Assembly: GCF_947501425.1 (NCBI RefSeq)
Contig: NZ_CANMVN010000010.1
Span: 124,001 to 188,000 of the forward strand
Direction of reading: 5' to 3'
Length of the DNA stretch: 64,000 bases
Origin: an uncultured Psychroserpens sp.
GTDB taxonomy: Bacteria > Bacteroidota > Bacteroidia > Flavobacteriales > Flavobacteriaceae
Positions within the stretch are counted from its first letter, which is position 1. Each line of letters opens with the position of its first letter. Of the stretch, positions 37,002 to 45,108 are shown piece by piece. A program made the translations under genes and the position numbers. The notes beneath the pieces were generated by a model that was given only the letters and a program-made list of their open reading frames with translations, was not told where the DNA came from and ran no database searches.

Positions 37002-37259
37002 CTACTCTAAGTTTTCGTAGTGTTTTTCCAGATCTACAGGCTTATAAATCACTTTGATAGAGACTGGGTATTTTTTTAATAACGCTTTTGGTCTGATTGG
37101 TCTTGGTGTAAAACCGCCTCCACAATTAGGGCAAACCTCCTGTAATACCTCAACACAATCTTTACAGAAGGTGCACTCAAATGTACAAATCATTGCCTCT
37201 TTTGAATCAAATGGCAATGATTTATTACAGTGTTCACAGGTTGGTCTGATATCTAACAT
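37002..37259 (-). CDS. DUF1272 zinc-ribbon protein
   Basis: 85 residues, cytosolic. Four Cys pairs (CEHC, CTFEC/CTFCKDC, CPNC) in the first 48 residues give two probable zinc knuckles, followed by the RPIRPKALLKKYP segment typical of DUF1272. The function of the family is not known. It is encoded 6 bp downstream of the PhnA gene, probably in one transcript. Confidence 0.85.
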   Translation of the reverse strand: MLDIRPTCEHCNKSLPFDSKEAMICTFECTFCKDCVEVLQEVCPNCGGGFTPRPIRPKALLKKYPVSIKVIYKPVDLEKHYENLE

Positions 37260-37265
37260 AAATCA

Positions 37266-37844
37266 TTAAAGCTTTTTAACATATTGAGTTATGATTACAA
37301 TGTGTTGTCCGTCAACCTTACCTTCAATATACTCTGCATTTTCATGGTCTAAGCGAATGTTTCTCACAGCAGTTCCTTGCTTAGCAACCATACTTGATCC
37401 TTTTACTTTAAGGTCTTTGATCAAAACCACAGAATCTCCAGCTTCTAAAATAACACCATTTGAATCGCGATGTATGATTTTAGCCGATTCGTCTTCATGT
37501 TCTCCTGTAGCTCTTGCCAAAGCCAAGGCCTCATCATCAAGATACATCATACCCAATAGATCTTGAGGCCAACCTTCATTTCGTAGTCGTTGTAACATTC
37601 TCCAGGCCATAATTTGTACAGGAACATGTTCACTCCACATACTGTCATTGAGACATCTCCAATGATTAGAGTCCATATCTGTTTTACCCTCAATTTGGTC
37701 TAAACATGTACTGCAAACTAATACATCATTTGCGACGTTTTCATTTAATGATGGTGGTATTGTGTACTGTTGTAATTCCTGATTAGATGTACATAATTCG
37801 CAAGTGGAATTGCTTCTGTCTTTTAGAGTTTGCAATACGCTCAT
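37266..37844 (-). CDS. phnA: PhnA-domain zinc-ribbon protein
   Basis: 192 residues. N-terminal zinc ribbon (CELC at 16-19, CSTC at ~50) and C-terminal PhnA domain (~125-192; DSNGVILEAGDSVVLIKDLKVKGSS). Despite the name, PhnA/YjdM proteins are not proven phosphonate enzymes. It starts the two-gene unit with DUF1272. No LytTR-type repeat precedes it, in contrast to manA's operon just upstream. Confidence 0.88.
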   Translation of the reverse strand: MSVLQTLKDRSNSTCELCTSNQELQQYTIPPSLNENVANDVLVCSTCLDQIEGKTDMDSNHWRCLNDSMWSEHVPVQIMAWRMLQRLRNEGWPQDLLGMMYLDDEALALARATGEHEDESAKIIHRDSNGVILEAGDSVVLIKDLKVKGSSMVAKQGTAVRNIRLDHENAEYIEGKVDGQHIVIITQYVKKL

Positions 37845-37921
37845 ATTGATTGTTTAGTTTAGGTAAACAAATATATGAATTGTGAATTGGTAATAGCGTG
37901 TAAAGATTTTATTGCTATTAA

Positions 37922-38896
37922 TTAATCTATATAAACTTCGAGGAGTTTGGCATTTTGAGAATTTAATATGATGTGATTGGCAGCTGCTGGAATTAACAGG
38001 GTTTCTCCCATTTTTATTGATTCAGTGTACTCATTCAATGTTATTTGTACTGATCCTTCAACACACATTAGTATAACAAATGAATCCAGTTGAGAATAGT
38101 CTAATGTTTGAGAGCTATTTGAATGTAATAGATTGGTTGTAAAATATTCGCATTTCACTAGATTACTTGAACTCTTAGTATCAGAATTATATTGCAATTT
38201 GTAGTTGTCATCTAGATCAAAATGCTTAGTAGCTTTTTTTGCTAGCTCCGTATGTAATTCTCTTTTACATCCCATATCGTCTACTCTGTCCCAATCGTAA
38301 ACTCTGTAGGTGATGTCTGAAGTTTGCTGAATTTCCGCAGCAAGCACACCAGCTCCTATCGCATGGATCTTTCCTGCAGGAATAAAATAACTATCACCTC
38401 TATTTACTTTTGTTCTATTAAAAACATGATCCACGTTGTTGATGTCAATATGATCTAGAATTTCAGTATTTGTAGTTTCATCTTTTAAACCCAGAATAAT
38501 ATTAGCATCAGCATCACTATCCATAATGTACCACATTTCGGTTTTCCCAAAGGAATTATGATAGGCAGCTGCCATGTCATTATCAGGATGAACTTGCACT
38601 GACAAATCGGTATGAGCGTCCAGGAACTTGATCAATAACGGAAAATTTGTTCCGTAAATTTCAAAATTTTGAGCACCTAAAAGTTGTTCTTTATGATTTT
38701 GGAGCAAAGCTTTGAGATTACTTCCTTGATAAGGACCATTCTGAACTTGAGATATATTTCCCTCAACATCAGACAACTCCCAGCTTTCACCAATATTACC
38801 TTGGTGTTTTCCCTTGTTTAAAATGGTATTTAATTTATGTCCTCCCCAGATTTTTTCTTTTAAAATGGGCTGAAATTTTATTGGGTATAGAATCAT
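37922..38896 (-). CDS. manA: Mannose-6-phosphate isomerase, class I
   Basis: 324 residues, cytosolic. Cupin-type zinc enzyme interconverting fructose-6-phosphate and mannose-6-phosphate. Zinc ligands are visible in QVHPD (His), KTEMWY (Glu) and GKIHAIG (His). It is short compared with E. coli ManA but normal for the Bacillus-like type. It overlaps the upstream GT2-like gene by 4 bp and ends the operon that starts with the receiver-GT2 fusion, so it likely supplies mannose-6-phosphate for GDP-mannose used in glycan assembly. Confidence 0.92.
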   Translation of the reverse strand: MILYPIKFQPILKEKIWGGHKLNTILNKGKHQGNIGESWELSDVEGNISQVQNGPYQGSNLKALLQNHKEQLLGAQNFEIYGTNFPLLIKFLDAHTDLSVQVHPDNDMAAAYHNSFGKTEMWYIMDSDADANIILGLKDETTNTEILDHIDINNVDHVFNRTKVNRGDSYFIPAGKIHAIGAGVLAAEIQQTSDITYRVYDWDRVDDMGCKRELHTELAKKATKHFDLDDNYKLQYNSDTKSSSNLVKCEYFTTNLLHSNSSQTLDYSQLDSFVILMCVEGSVQITLNEYTESIKMGETLLIPAAANHIILNSQNAKLLEVYID

Positions 38897-39399
38897 TTTA
38901 CTATTATTTTTTTAGGGTTATGAAAAGAATCAGAATGTTGATTTTCTAATTCAATTTTTGTAATACAATCGAGAATCGGAAATAATTTTTTAAAGAGGGT
39001 TTGCTTAATAGACTTAGCCGATAATAGCTTAACACGATACTCAATAATTGCATATTGCTTCTGCTTAATCAGTTTAAGAACCATTTCTAATGTGTTCGCT
39101 TTTAAGCTTAATATATTGGTGTTAACATATCCAATATGGTCTAATTTACATGTACTATTCAAAAATCGCGCTCCAGCTCTTACCGCTGCAGCATCTGATT
39201 TAAATTTCTTAATATTTACCACAGAGACATTGTCACAAGCTGTTTTAATTTCTTTCAAAACATTGTAGGTATTGTCTTTACTATCATTATTAACAAGACA
39301 CAACATGATATTATCAAATTGGTTTGCATGCGTAATAAATACCTCCTTATTGATATGCTTTTCATAGTTATGGAATATGAGGATTATTCCTGTTTTCAT
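38893..39399 (-). CDS. Degenerate GT2-like protein lacking the catalytic DXD
   Basis: 168 residues. It aligns with the N-terminal GT2 half of the next gene: LCLVNNDSKDNT here versus LCFVNDGSKDNT there, followed by a matching VRAGARFL/VRLGMLHM segment. The metal-binding DAD of the active enzyme is replaced by NTN (93-95), and the acceptor half is missing. It is therefore probably not a glycosyltransferase by itself. It may be a regulatory or scaffolding paralogue of the fusion enzyme, made from the same mRNA and 12 bp downstream. Confidence 0.7.
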   Translation of the reverse strand: MKTGIILIFHNYEKHINKEVFITHANQFDNIMLCLVNNDSKDNTYNVLKEIKTACDNVSVVNIKKFKSDAAAVRAGARFLNSTCKLDHIGYVNTNILSLKANTLEMVLKLIKQKQYAIIEYRVKLLSAKSIKQTLFKKLFPILDCITKIELENQHSDSFHNPKKIIVK

Positions 39400-39411
39400 A
39401 TGATGTTGAAT

Positions 39412-40611
39412 TTAGTTTGAAATCATCTCTAAAGTATTTAGAGATGCATTATTAGATTTAGTCCCTTTTTTGTTTCTGTATACCCAAGCAATTTGAGCAA
39501 GTTGTCCAATTATCTTGACAGAGTCTTTTAGAGATAATTTTGAACCATCTGCATGAATCCAACGCTTCAAAGGTTGCTCACAAATGATTGATCTCGCCTT
39601 TTCCAAACCATAATAATGTGTCATGCGTTTAAAAATTTCAACATCAAAAATCCATTGTGTGACAAATGCTTTGTGAAATGCAATATGAATCACATCTTTA
39701 TGAAAAATCTTTGCTCCGCACTGGGTGTCTTTAAAATCCATGGATAGTATTTTTCTTATGAAAAAGTTGATGGTTAGACTTATTATTTTTCTTGCAGATT
39801 CTTTAGTGATATTTGCACCCATTCTCGCTATTCTTGAACCGCTTACTATTTTAAAATCAGATTGTTCGATAACCTTCACTAAATCATCAAAATCAGCTAA
39901 GTCTGTTGAAAGATCTGCATCTAAAAAGCCAATATAATCCAGGTCTTCTTTTGCTGCCATATGAAGCATTCCTAATCTAACAGCCTCTGCTTTACCACCA
40001 TTTTGTTCACAATTATAAACAGTTATAAAATCTTCTCTTCCTTTTTGTAGCGTGTGTAAAACCTCCAAAGTATTGTCTTTACTTCCGTCGTTAACAAAAC
40101 ACAAATGATACCCCGTATTTTTATCTATATAATCGATAAACTCTTTACTTAGCAATCGTTCTTCTTCATTGTAACACGGAATGACAACACCAACACAACG
40201 TTGTTGTATGATTACATTAGAATTATCCTCCGTTAGTTTTACTGATGACGTTGGAGTTCCTATAAGACGTCTCACACGAGCACATATTTCATTGAGGCTT
40301 AACGGCTTTTTCATGTAATCATCAATTCCTAATTCAAATCCTTGAGTAATAATATCATCTTGAGTGTTCCCAGACAATACCATAATAGAAGTTGGAGTTG
40401 AACTTGAATTCTTTATATGTTTAATGATATCAATGCCAGAAATATCAGGCATGTTTATATCTACAATTACTAAATCGGGCTTGAAAGCATCAAATAATTT
40501 TAATCCTTTAATAGAATTTGTTTCAATCTTTACTTCATACCCTAATTCTACCAGTCGTTTTTGTAAAGGCAGTAAAACAAGCTGTTGATCGTCTATTGCT
40601 AAAATTTTCAT
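39412..40611 (-). CDS. Response-regulator receiver fused to GT2 (polyprenyl-phosphate glycosyltransferase-like)
   Basis: 399 residues. Receiver domain at 1-118: acidic pair D7/D8, phospho-acceptor D51 in VIVDINMPD, S80 in LSG, and K102 in MKKP. A linker (~119-138) leads to a GT2 domain (~139-385) with VVIPCYNEEERL, NDGSKDNT, the metal-binding DAD (231-233) and QCGAKIF. The GT2 resembles dolichyl/polyprenyl-phosphate glucose or mannose synthases (ALG5/DPM1-like). It would make a polyprenyl-linked sugar donor under phosphorylation control. It is the first gene of the operon with the degenerate GT2 and manA, and carries an exact -7 box and repeat pair upstream. Confidence 0.88.
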   Translation of the reverse strand: MKILAIDDQQLVLLPLQKRLVELGYEVKIETNSIKGLKLFDAFKPDLVIVDINMPDISGIDIIKHIKNSSSTPTSIMVLSGNTQDDIITQGFELGIDDYMKKPLSLNEICARVRRLIGTPTSSVKLTEDNSNVIIQQRCVGVVIPCYNEEERLLSKEFIDYIDKNTGYHLCFVNDGSKDNTLEVLHTLQKGREDFITVYNCEQNGGKAEAVRLGMLHMAAKEDLDYIGFLDADLSTDLADFDDLVKVIEQSDFKIVSGSRIARMGANITKESARKIISLTINFFIRKILSMDFKDTQCGAKIFHKDVIHIAFHKAFVTQWIFDVEIFKRMTHYYGLEKARSIICEQPLKRWIHADGSKLSLKDSVKIIGQLAQIAWVYRNKKGTKSNNASLNTLEMISN

Positions 40612-40639
40612 AGTACTGTTTTTATACGTTTTGTGAATC

Positions 40640-40729
40640 CAAAATTAGCCTGATTGACGTTCAAAAAAAGTATAATTAGCCTATCAAACCTTAAGTGTCG
40701 ATGAGTGGTAGTTTCCTGTAGATGACTGA
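40640..40729 (-). promoter_or_regulatory. LytTR-type site A and promoter of the receiver-GT2 operon
   Basis: Half-sites TGTCGATGAGTGG (from 40696) and TGTAGATGACTGA (from 40717) are 21 bp apart. The minus strand carries TAATTTTG (40640-40647), an exact TANNTTTG -7 box, 49 bp from the proximal half-site and 28 bp before the ATG at 40611. The + gene at 40790 starts 60 bp from the other end and may share the site. Confidence 0.75.
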
Positions 40730-40789
40730 TAATCCTCTGGCTATCTATATTATTTATATTTACCATATCGAAATACTAATAGTTTTTAA

Positions 40790-43700
40790 ATGAAAGAAAC
40801 CACTAATAAATATTTAATAGTAGCATTACTTTTAGGAGTTGTATTTCATGGAAGTTCCATTTTTTTCACTCTGGAAACTACATATGATGCATTAATCCAT
40901 TTGTTTTTTGCAGATCATTACGCAAACAGTTGGTTTGAACCTTGGAATTACAAATGGTATACAGGATTTACTGTTATGGGTTATCCTCCTTTGGTACATC
41001 AATCCATTGCATTGTTTTCAATGATTGGTGGTTTAAAATTCGGACTCTTTACTGTAGCTTTAATTGGCATATTATTATTTATTACTGGAGTATATCGCTT
41101 TTCACTTCTCATTACAGGACATAGAACTGTAGCAGGTTATGCAGCACTACTTGCTGTATTTTCATCTTCTTTTGTTGAGACTTTACACGTCTTTGGTCAG
41201 TTACCAAGTATTATTGGAATATCCGTTTTAATGCATGCATTACCAGAAATTTATTTATGGTTAAAAACTGGTAGATATTGGTATTTAGCTACTTCTCTTT
41301 CATTAATTGCTGTCACTGTAACCTCACATCACGTAACACCAATTTTTGGAATGGTCTTCTTTATTTTTCCTTTAATTGGAATGCTAATCATGGATCATTC
41401 CACCGAACAAGTTAACACTCTAAAAGCAGTAACATTTAGAAGTTTCATAAACAGTTTTACTAAGCTTTTTAAACGTATTATTACATTTGGAATTGCCTCA
41501 CTCATAATCATTATTGGATGTATTCTACCTTATTGGATTAATTCTAAAAACAATCCAATAACACAAGTTCCTATACCACACGGATCCAGAGATAATTTTC
41601 TTGAAATTACATCGTCCGGATTAGTGTTCTTTTTAATTCCATGGGGTATTTTACTTTTACTTTTACCTTATATTTTTTATAGATTTTACAGCAGACGGTA
41701 TCTATTTTTTGGTTTATCAATTACTATTTTAACCGTTTTAGGAACTGGTGGAAGTACGCCAATTCCAAGGTTTTTATTAGGTGAAACCGCATTTAATATT
41801 TTAACTTTAGATCGATTTACACTATGGGCATCTATTATGTCATTACCCATTTTAGGAGAATTTGCATTCCGATTTGTTCAAGGTGATCTAAAGACTTTGA
41901 TGCAATCAAAATTTGGTGCGGTTTATCATAGAATTAGTGGCGGTTTTCTTGCTAGTCTATTTGTAGGCATGACTATTTTCACGATGAGCTTAGGCTATTT
42001 TAGACCATCTCAACCTCAGAAAATTAAAATGTTGCCCATTGTCAATTTCTTAAACCAAGATGACCATGATAAATGGCGGTTTTTAACTCTTGGCTTTGGT
42101 GATCAAATGGCTTGGCTTAGTGCTCAAACTAATGCCATGACCGTTGATGGAAATTACCATTCAGCAAGGAGACTACCTGAATTGACTACCAGACCAATAG
42201 AACGATTAGAGAATTCAAAATTCAAGGGCGTTGCTGGAATTGGATCTTTACAACAGTTTTTAACAACTCCAGAAAAATATAATCTAAAATATATTTTTTC
42301 TAACGACAAATTTTATGATCCCATTTTGTACTTCTGCGGATGGCAACGCTTGAGACAATTAGAAAATGGCATTATGGTTTGGGAACGATTAAATGTACCT
42401 CCAATTCCATCTATTTTACCAAAAGACGATGTCTCTAAATGGCAAAAAATACTTTGGGGAGTTATTCCTCTAAGCACTGTTCTGATTGCATTCCTTTTAA
42501 ATATTCAAATGCTGCTTGTAAACGCGCTTAAAACAAAAATAAAAGCAAGTCCTGAATTCCTAAAATTCAAGAGTAACTATTCAGTATTCTCAAACTCTAT
42601 TCTTAAAGTTTCCCATATTTGGTCCTTTATCCTAACTGTAATTTTTGTGTTGGGCATTTATAATTATTACATCAAAAATGATGCGCAGCATAGCCCTGAG
42701 AATGTTATTCTAGCTTATTATGACGCTTTAGATTTTAAAGATTTTGAAACGGCTCACCAATTAATCAATCCCGAGAACAACAAAACTATAGCGCAATATA
42801 TGCTTGAAGTATCAGTGACAGACGGACTTCTGAGTAGTTATGCTAAATTGGATGCTTTAGAGACTAAAATCATAAACAAAAATGATAGTTTAGCCACAAT
42901 TAAAGTAACAACTAAATGGATTACTCCTCTTGAAAAAATTGAACGAGTAGATTATAAATCATTGACAAAATTAAATGGCAAATGGTACCTAGATTCAGAA
43001 GAGATTGATACAGACCTTCCTCCTGATCAATTATATTCAAATAATACTACAAGTTATTTTAATCAAGGTCGAAGAAGAATTACAACCGAACAAACTCACC
43101 ATGAAGATGTATTGAAGCAGCCAGTTTTGGAAGTACTTTCTGCTAAACTTGTAAAGTTTGATAAGTCTTATGCTATCATTGGTGAAGTTCAAAATATTGA
43201 TAATGTGCCAGCTGATATTGTCTTGAAAGGAACTTTGTACAATGACAATAACAAAGCGCTAGCTAGTTACAATGCCAAATATCATATAAAACACAAATTA
43301 ATGCCAAAAGAAACTACTGCGTTCAAAATAAACTTTGAAGGCATTGCATGGTCTCAAACTCAAGATTCTATTCCAAAAGCATTTGATCCTGATGAGTTTA
43401 CACCAATTGAGCTTGAAGAACAGCCAACAAAATTTAATTTGCAAGCTGCTGGAAACGTTTCCGGTTCAGATCTATATAAGCAAATCATTATAAGTGACAT
43501 CGAAATGCAGACACAACAAATCCAGGGGACTTTGTTTAATAGTGGCATCCAAGAAGTCACAATACCTCAACTATTGATTTCATATTACAACAGTGATAAA
43601 ACACTGAGTTGGGTAGATCATAAATTTGTAAAAGAAGGTATAAGGCAACAGAGAAAACAGAGTTTTGAATATCACTTAATTGAGAATATATCCATCAAAA

Positions 43701-43879
43701 TAATAAATGATAGTATGGAAAATGTATTTGTCAATGGACTTTCAAATAATTCCATTTCAAATAAAATTATACCTCACAGAATTGACAACCATATAAATTC
43801 AAAATTACAACCCATTAATCATTCAGAATTTAGTTATATTAAAATTGAAACTAACGCATATATTGGAAATCCGAACTAA
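40790..43879 (+). CDS. Large membrane protein, PTPS-related/GT-C-like, with extracytoplasmic C-terminal domains
   Basis: 1029 residues. About ten membrane segments within 1-~420, starting with TYDALIHLFFADHYANSWFEPWNYKWYTGF (20-residue windows of it are typical of the 6-pyruvoyl-tetrahydropterin-synthase-related membrane family, which resembles GT-C glycosyltransferases in layout). A soluble part (~420-555), another membrane segment (~565) and one near 620 follow. Then come an NTF2-like segment (~640-745) and an FxLYD-like domain (~775-870). A GT-C enzyme would use polyprenyl-phosphate sugars, which fits the divergent receiver-GT2 gene. It heads a three-gene operon; the next ATG overlaps its stop by 1 bp. 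Confidence 0.75.
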   Translation: MKETTNKYLIVALLLGVVFHGSSIFFTLETTYDALIHLFFADHYANSWFEPWNYKWYTGFTVMGYPPLVHQSIALFSMIGGLKFGLFTVALIGILLFITGVYRFSLLITGHRTVAGYAALLAVFSSSFVETLHVFGQLPSIIGISVLMHALPEIYLWLKTGRYWYLATSLSLIAVTVTSHHVTPIFGMVFFIFPLIGMLIMDHSTEQVNTLKAVTFRSFINSFTKLFKRIITFGIASLIIIIGCILPYWINSKNNPITQVPIPHGSRDNFLEITSSGLVFFLIPWGILLLLLPYIFYRFYSRRYLFFGLSITILTVLGTGGSTPIPRFLLGETAFNILTLDRFTLWASIMSLPILGEFAFRFVQGDLKTLMQSKFGAVYHRISGGFLASLFVGMTIFTMSLGYFRPSQPQKIKMLPIVNFLNQDDHDKWRFLTLGFGDQMAWLSAQTNAMTVDGNYHSARRLPELTTRPIERLENSKFKGVAGIGSLQQFLTTPEKYNLKYIFSNDKFYDPILYFCGWQRLRQLENGIMVWERLNVPPIPSILPKDDVSKWQKILWGVIPLSTVLIAFLLNIQMLLVNALKTKIKASPEFLKFKSNYSVFSNSILKVSHIWSFILTVIFVLGIYNYYIKNDAQHSPENVILAYYDALDFKDFETAHQLINPENNKTIAQYMLEVSVTDGLLSSYAKLDALETKIINKNDSLATIKVTTKWITPLEKIERVDYKSLTKLNGKWYLDSEEIDTDLPPDQLYSNNTTSYFNQGRRRITTEQTHHEDVLKQPVLEVLSAKLVKFDKSYAIIGEVQNIDNVPADIVLKGTLYNDNNKALASYNAKYHIKHKLMPKETTAFKINFEGIAWSQTQDSIPKAFDPDEFTPIELEEQPTKFNLQAAGNVSGSDLYKQIIISDIEMQTQQIQGTLFNSGIQEVTIPQLLISYYNSDKTLSWVDHKFVKEGIRQQRKQSFEYHLIENISIKIINDSMENVFVNGLSNNSISNKIIPHRIDNHINSKLQPINHSEFSYIKIETNAYIGNPN

Positions 43880-45108
43880 TGAAACTCAAAATTATCTACT
43901 TCCATATTCTTGTATTGACATGCGTATTATCTCATGATCACATTTCAGATCGTAGAGAAGACAACACCTTTTCTGATATAAAATTGCTAACAGACAAAAG
44001 TGTATTTCAAGCTGGCGAACCTATAACGCTTCAGTTTTCATCTACAAACAATTCTATTGCGCCACAGCTGTACTGTACTAACAGTCATGGATCAACACTA
44101 TTAGAACCTCTAAAAAAAGGGACTCTGATAGATTATAAACTACCAGATTATATGACTCGTAAAATAGGCGTGTTGCATTGGAGACTTTTAAACAACAATT
44201 CCTTAATTCGTGGATCAATAGAAATCGTTTCAAAAAAACAAGTGGCTCACATGGAAACTTATATTGGACCACCTAGTATAGAGGCTGGCGGAACGGATTA
44301 CACGATGCTAGTGGTTATTCCCACAGATAGCTTAGATAATCCTTTACCAGACAATACAACAGTAGTAACAAAACACCAGTTCTTGACAAAAATATCTACC
44401 GATACTGTTAAAACAAGACATCTCATTGCTTACAAAAACATTAATTCTGAAATTAAAAGTGGACGGATGTTAGTGTCTTCCGAAAGTCATAATACCAATT
44501 CTAAAGAATTCACAATTAATGTACTTCCATCAATACCCAAAGGTTTTACAATTTCGGCTCAACGACCTCATGACTATGCTGACGGAAATCAACAAACCGT
44601 TTTTTCAACTTCTGTTTTAAAAGATAGCTATGGCAACGTGGTTAGTGATGGCACCTTTGTGAGTTTTTTTATAACCACAAATAATGGAAACATACTGAAA
44701 AGCTACGGTAAAACCATTAAAGGTGTTGCTGAAGCAAGAATGATTCATCCAGATCATCAATCGCAATGGAATGTCCAAGCTTACGTAACTGGTATGGCAG
44801 AAAGTAATACAATAACTTTAACCTATAAACAAGTCTTTAAAGAATTCAACGTGGAGTTTTCAGATAATAATAGAACGATTACTGTAGGTCCGCTACAAAG
44901 CTTTATGAAACAAATGGCACCTGATGGATTAGAGATAAAGCTTTACATCTACAAGAATAATGAACTTCTAGAACAACGCATTAAATTCTCGGTTGATGGT
45001 TTTGCTCATTTCAAATTAAAACCAAATATTTTAGAAAATGACACCTATGATTTTAAAATTAAAACTGCTGGTATTGAACAATCTTTTAATTCAAAAACAC
45101 TATGGTAA
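43879..45108 (+). CDS. Exported Ig-like/invasin-like protein
   Basis: 409 residues with an N-terminal signal peptide (~18 residues, no clear lipobox). The remainder looks like three or four beta-sandwich domains; the segment ~225-315 (TVFSTSVLKDSYGNVVSDGTFVSF) resembles bacterial Ig-like (Big-1/invasin) domains. No catalytic motif. It is translationally coupled on both sides, with a 1-bp overlap upstream and a 7-bp overlap downstream, so it probably works in a complex with the membrane protein and the GH5-like protein, perhaps holding or guiding a glycan chain in the periplasm. Confidence 0.7.
   Translation: MKLKIIYFHILVLTCVLSHDHISDRREDNTFSDIKLLTDKSVFQAGEPITLQFSSTNNSIAPQLYCTNSHGSTLLEPLKKGTLIDYKLPDYMTRKIGVLHWRLLNNNSLIRGSIEIVSKKQVAHMETYIGPPSIEAGGTDYTMLVVIPTDSLDNPLPDNTTVVTKHQFLTKISTDTVKTRHLIAYKNINSEIKSGRMLVSSESHNTNSKEFTINVLPSIPKGFTISAQRPHDYADGNQQTVFSTSVLKDSYGNVVSDGTFVSFFITTNNGNILKSYGKTIKGVAEARMIHPDHQSQWNVQAYVTGMAESNTITLTYKQVFKEFNVEFSDNNRTITVGPLQSFMKQMAPDGLEIKLYIYKNNELLEQRIKFSVDGFAHFKLKPNILENDTYDFKIKTAGIEQSFNSKTLW

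Noticed and set aside
37266-37844. Phosphonate degradation role for PhnA
   Set aside because: No phosphonate uptake or C-P lyase genes nearby, and the family itself is not a proven phosphonate enzyme.
40790-43879. A true 6-pyruvoyl-tetrahydropterin synthase
   Set aside because: The family name comes from a membrane-domain label; the zinc-binding His residues and small size of that enzyme are absent.
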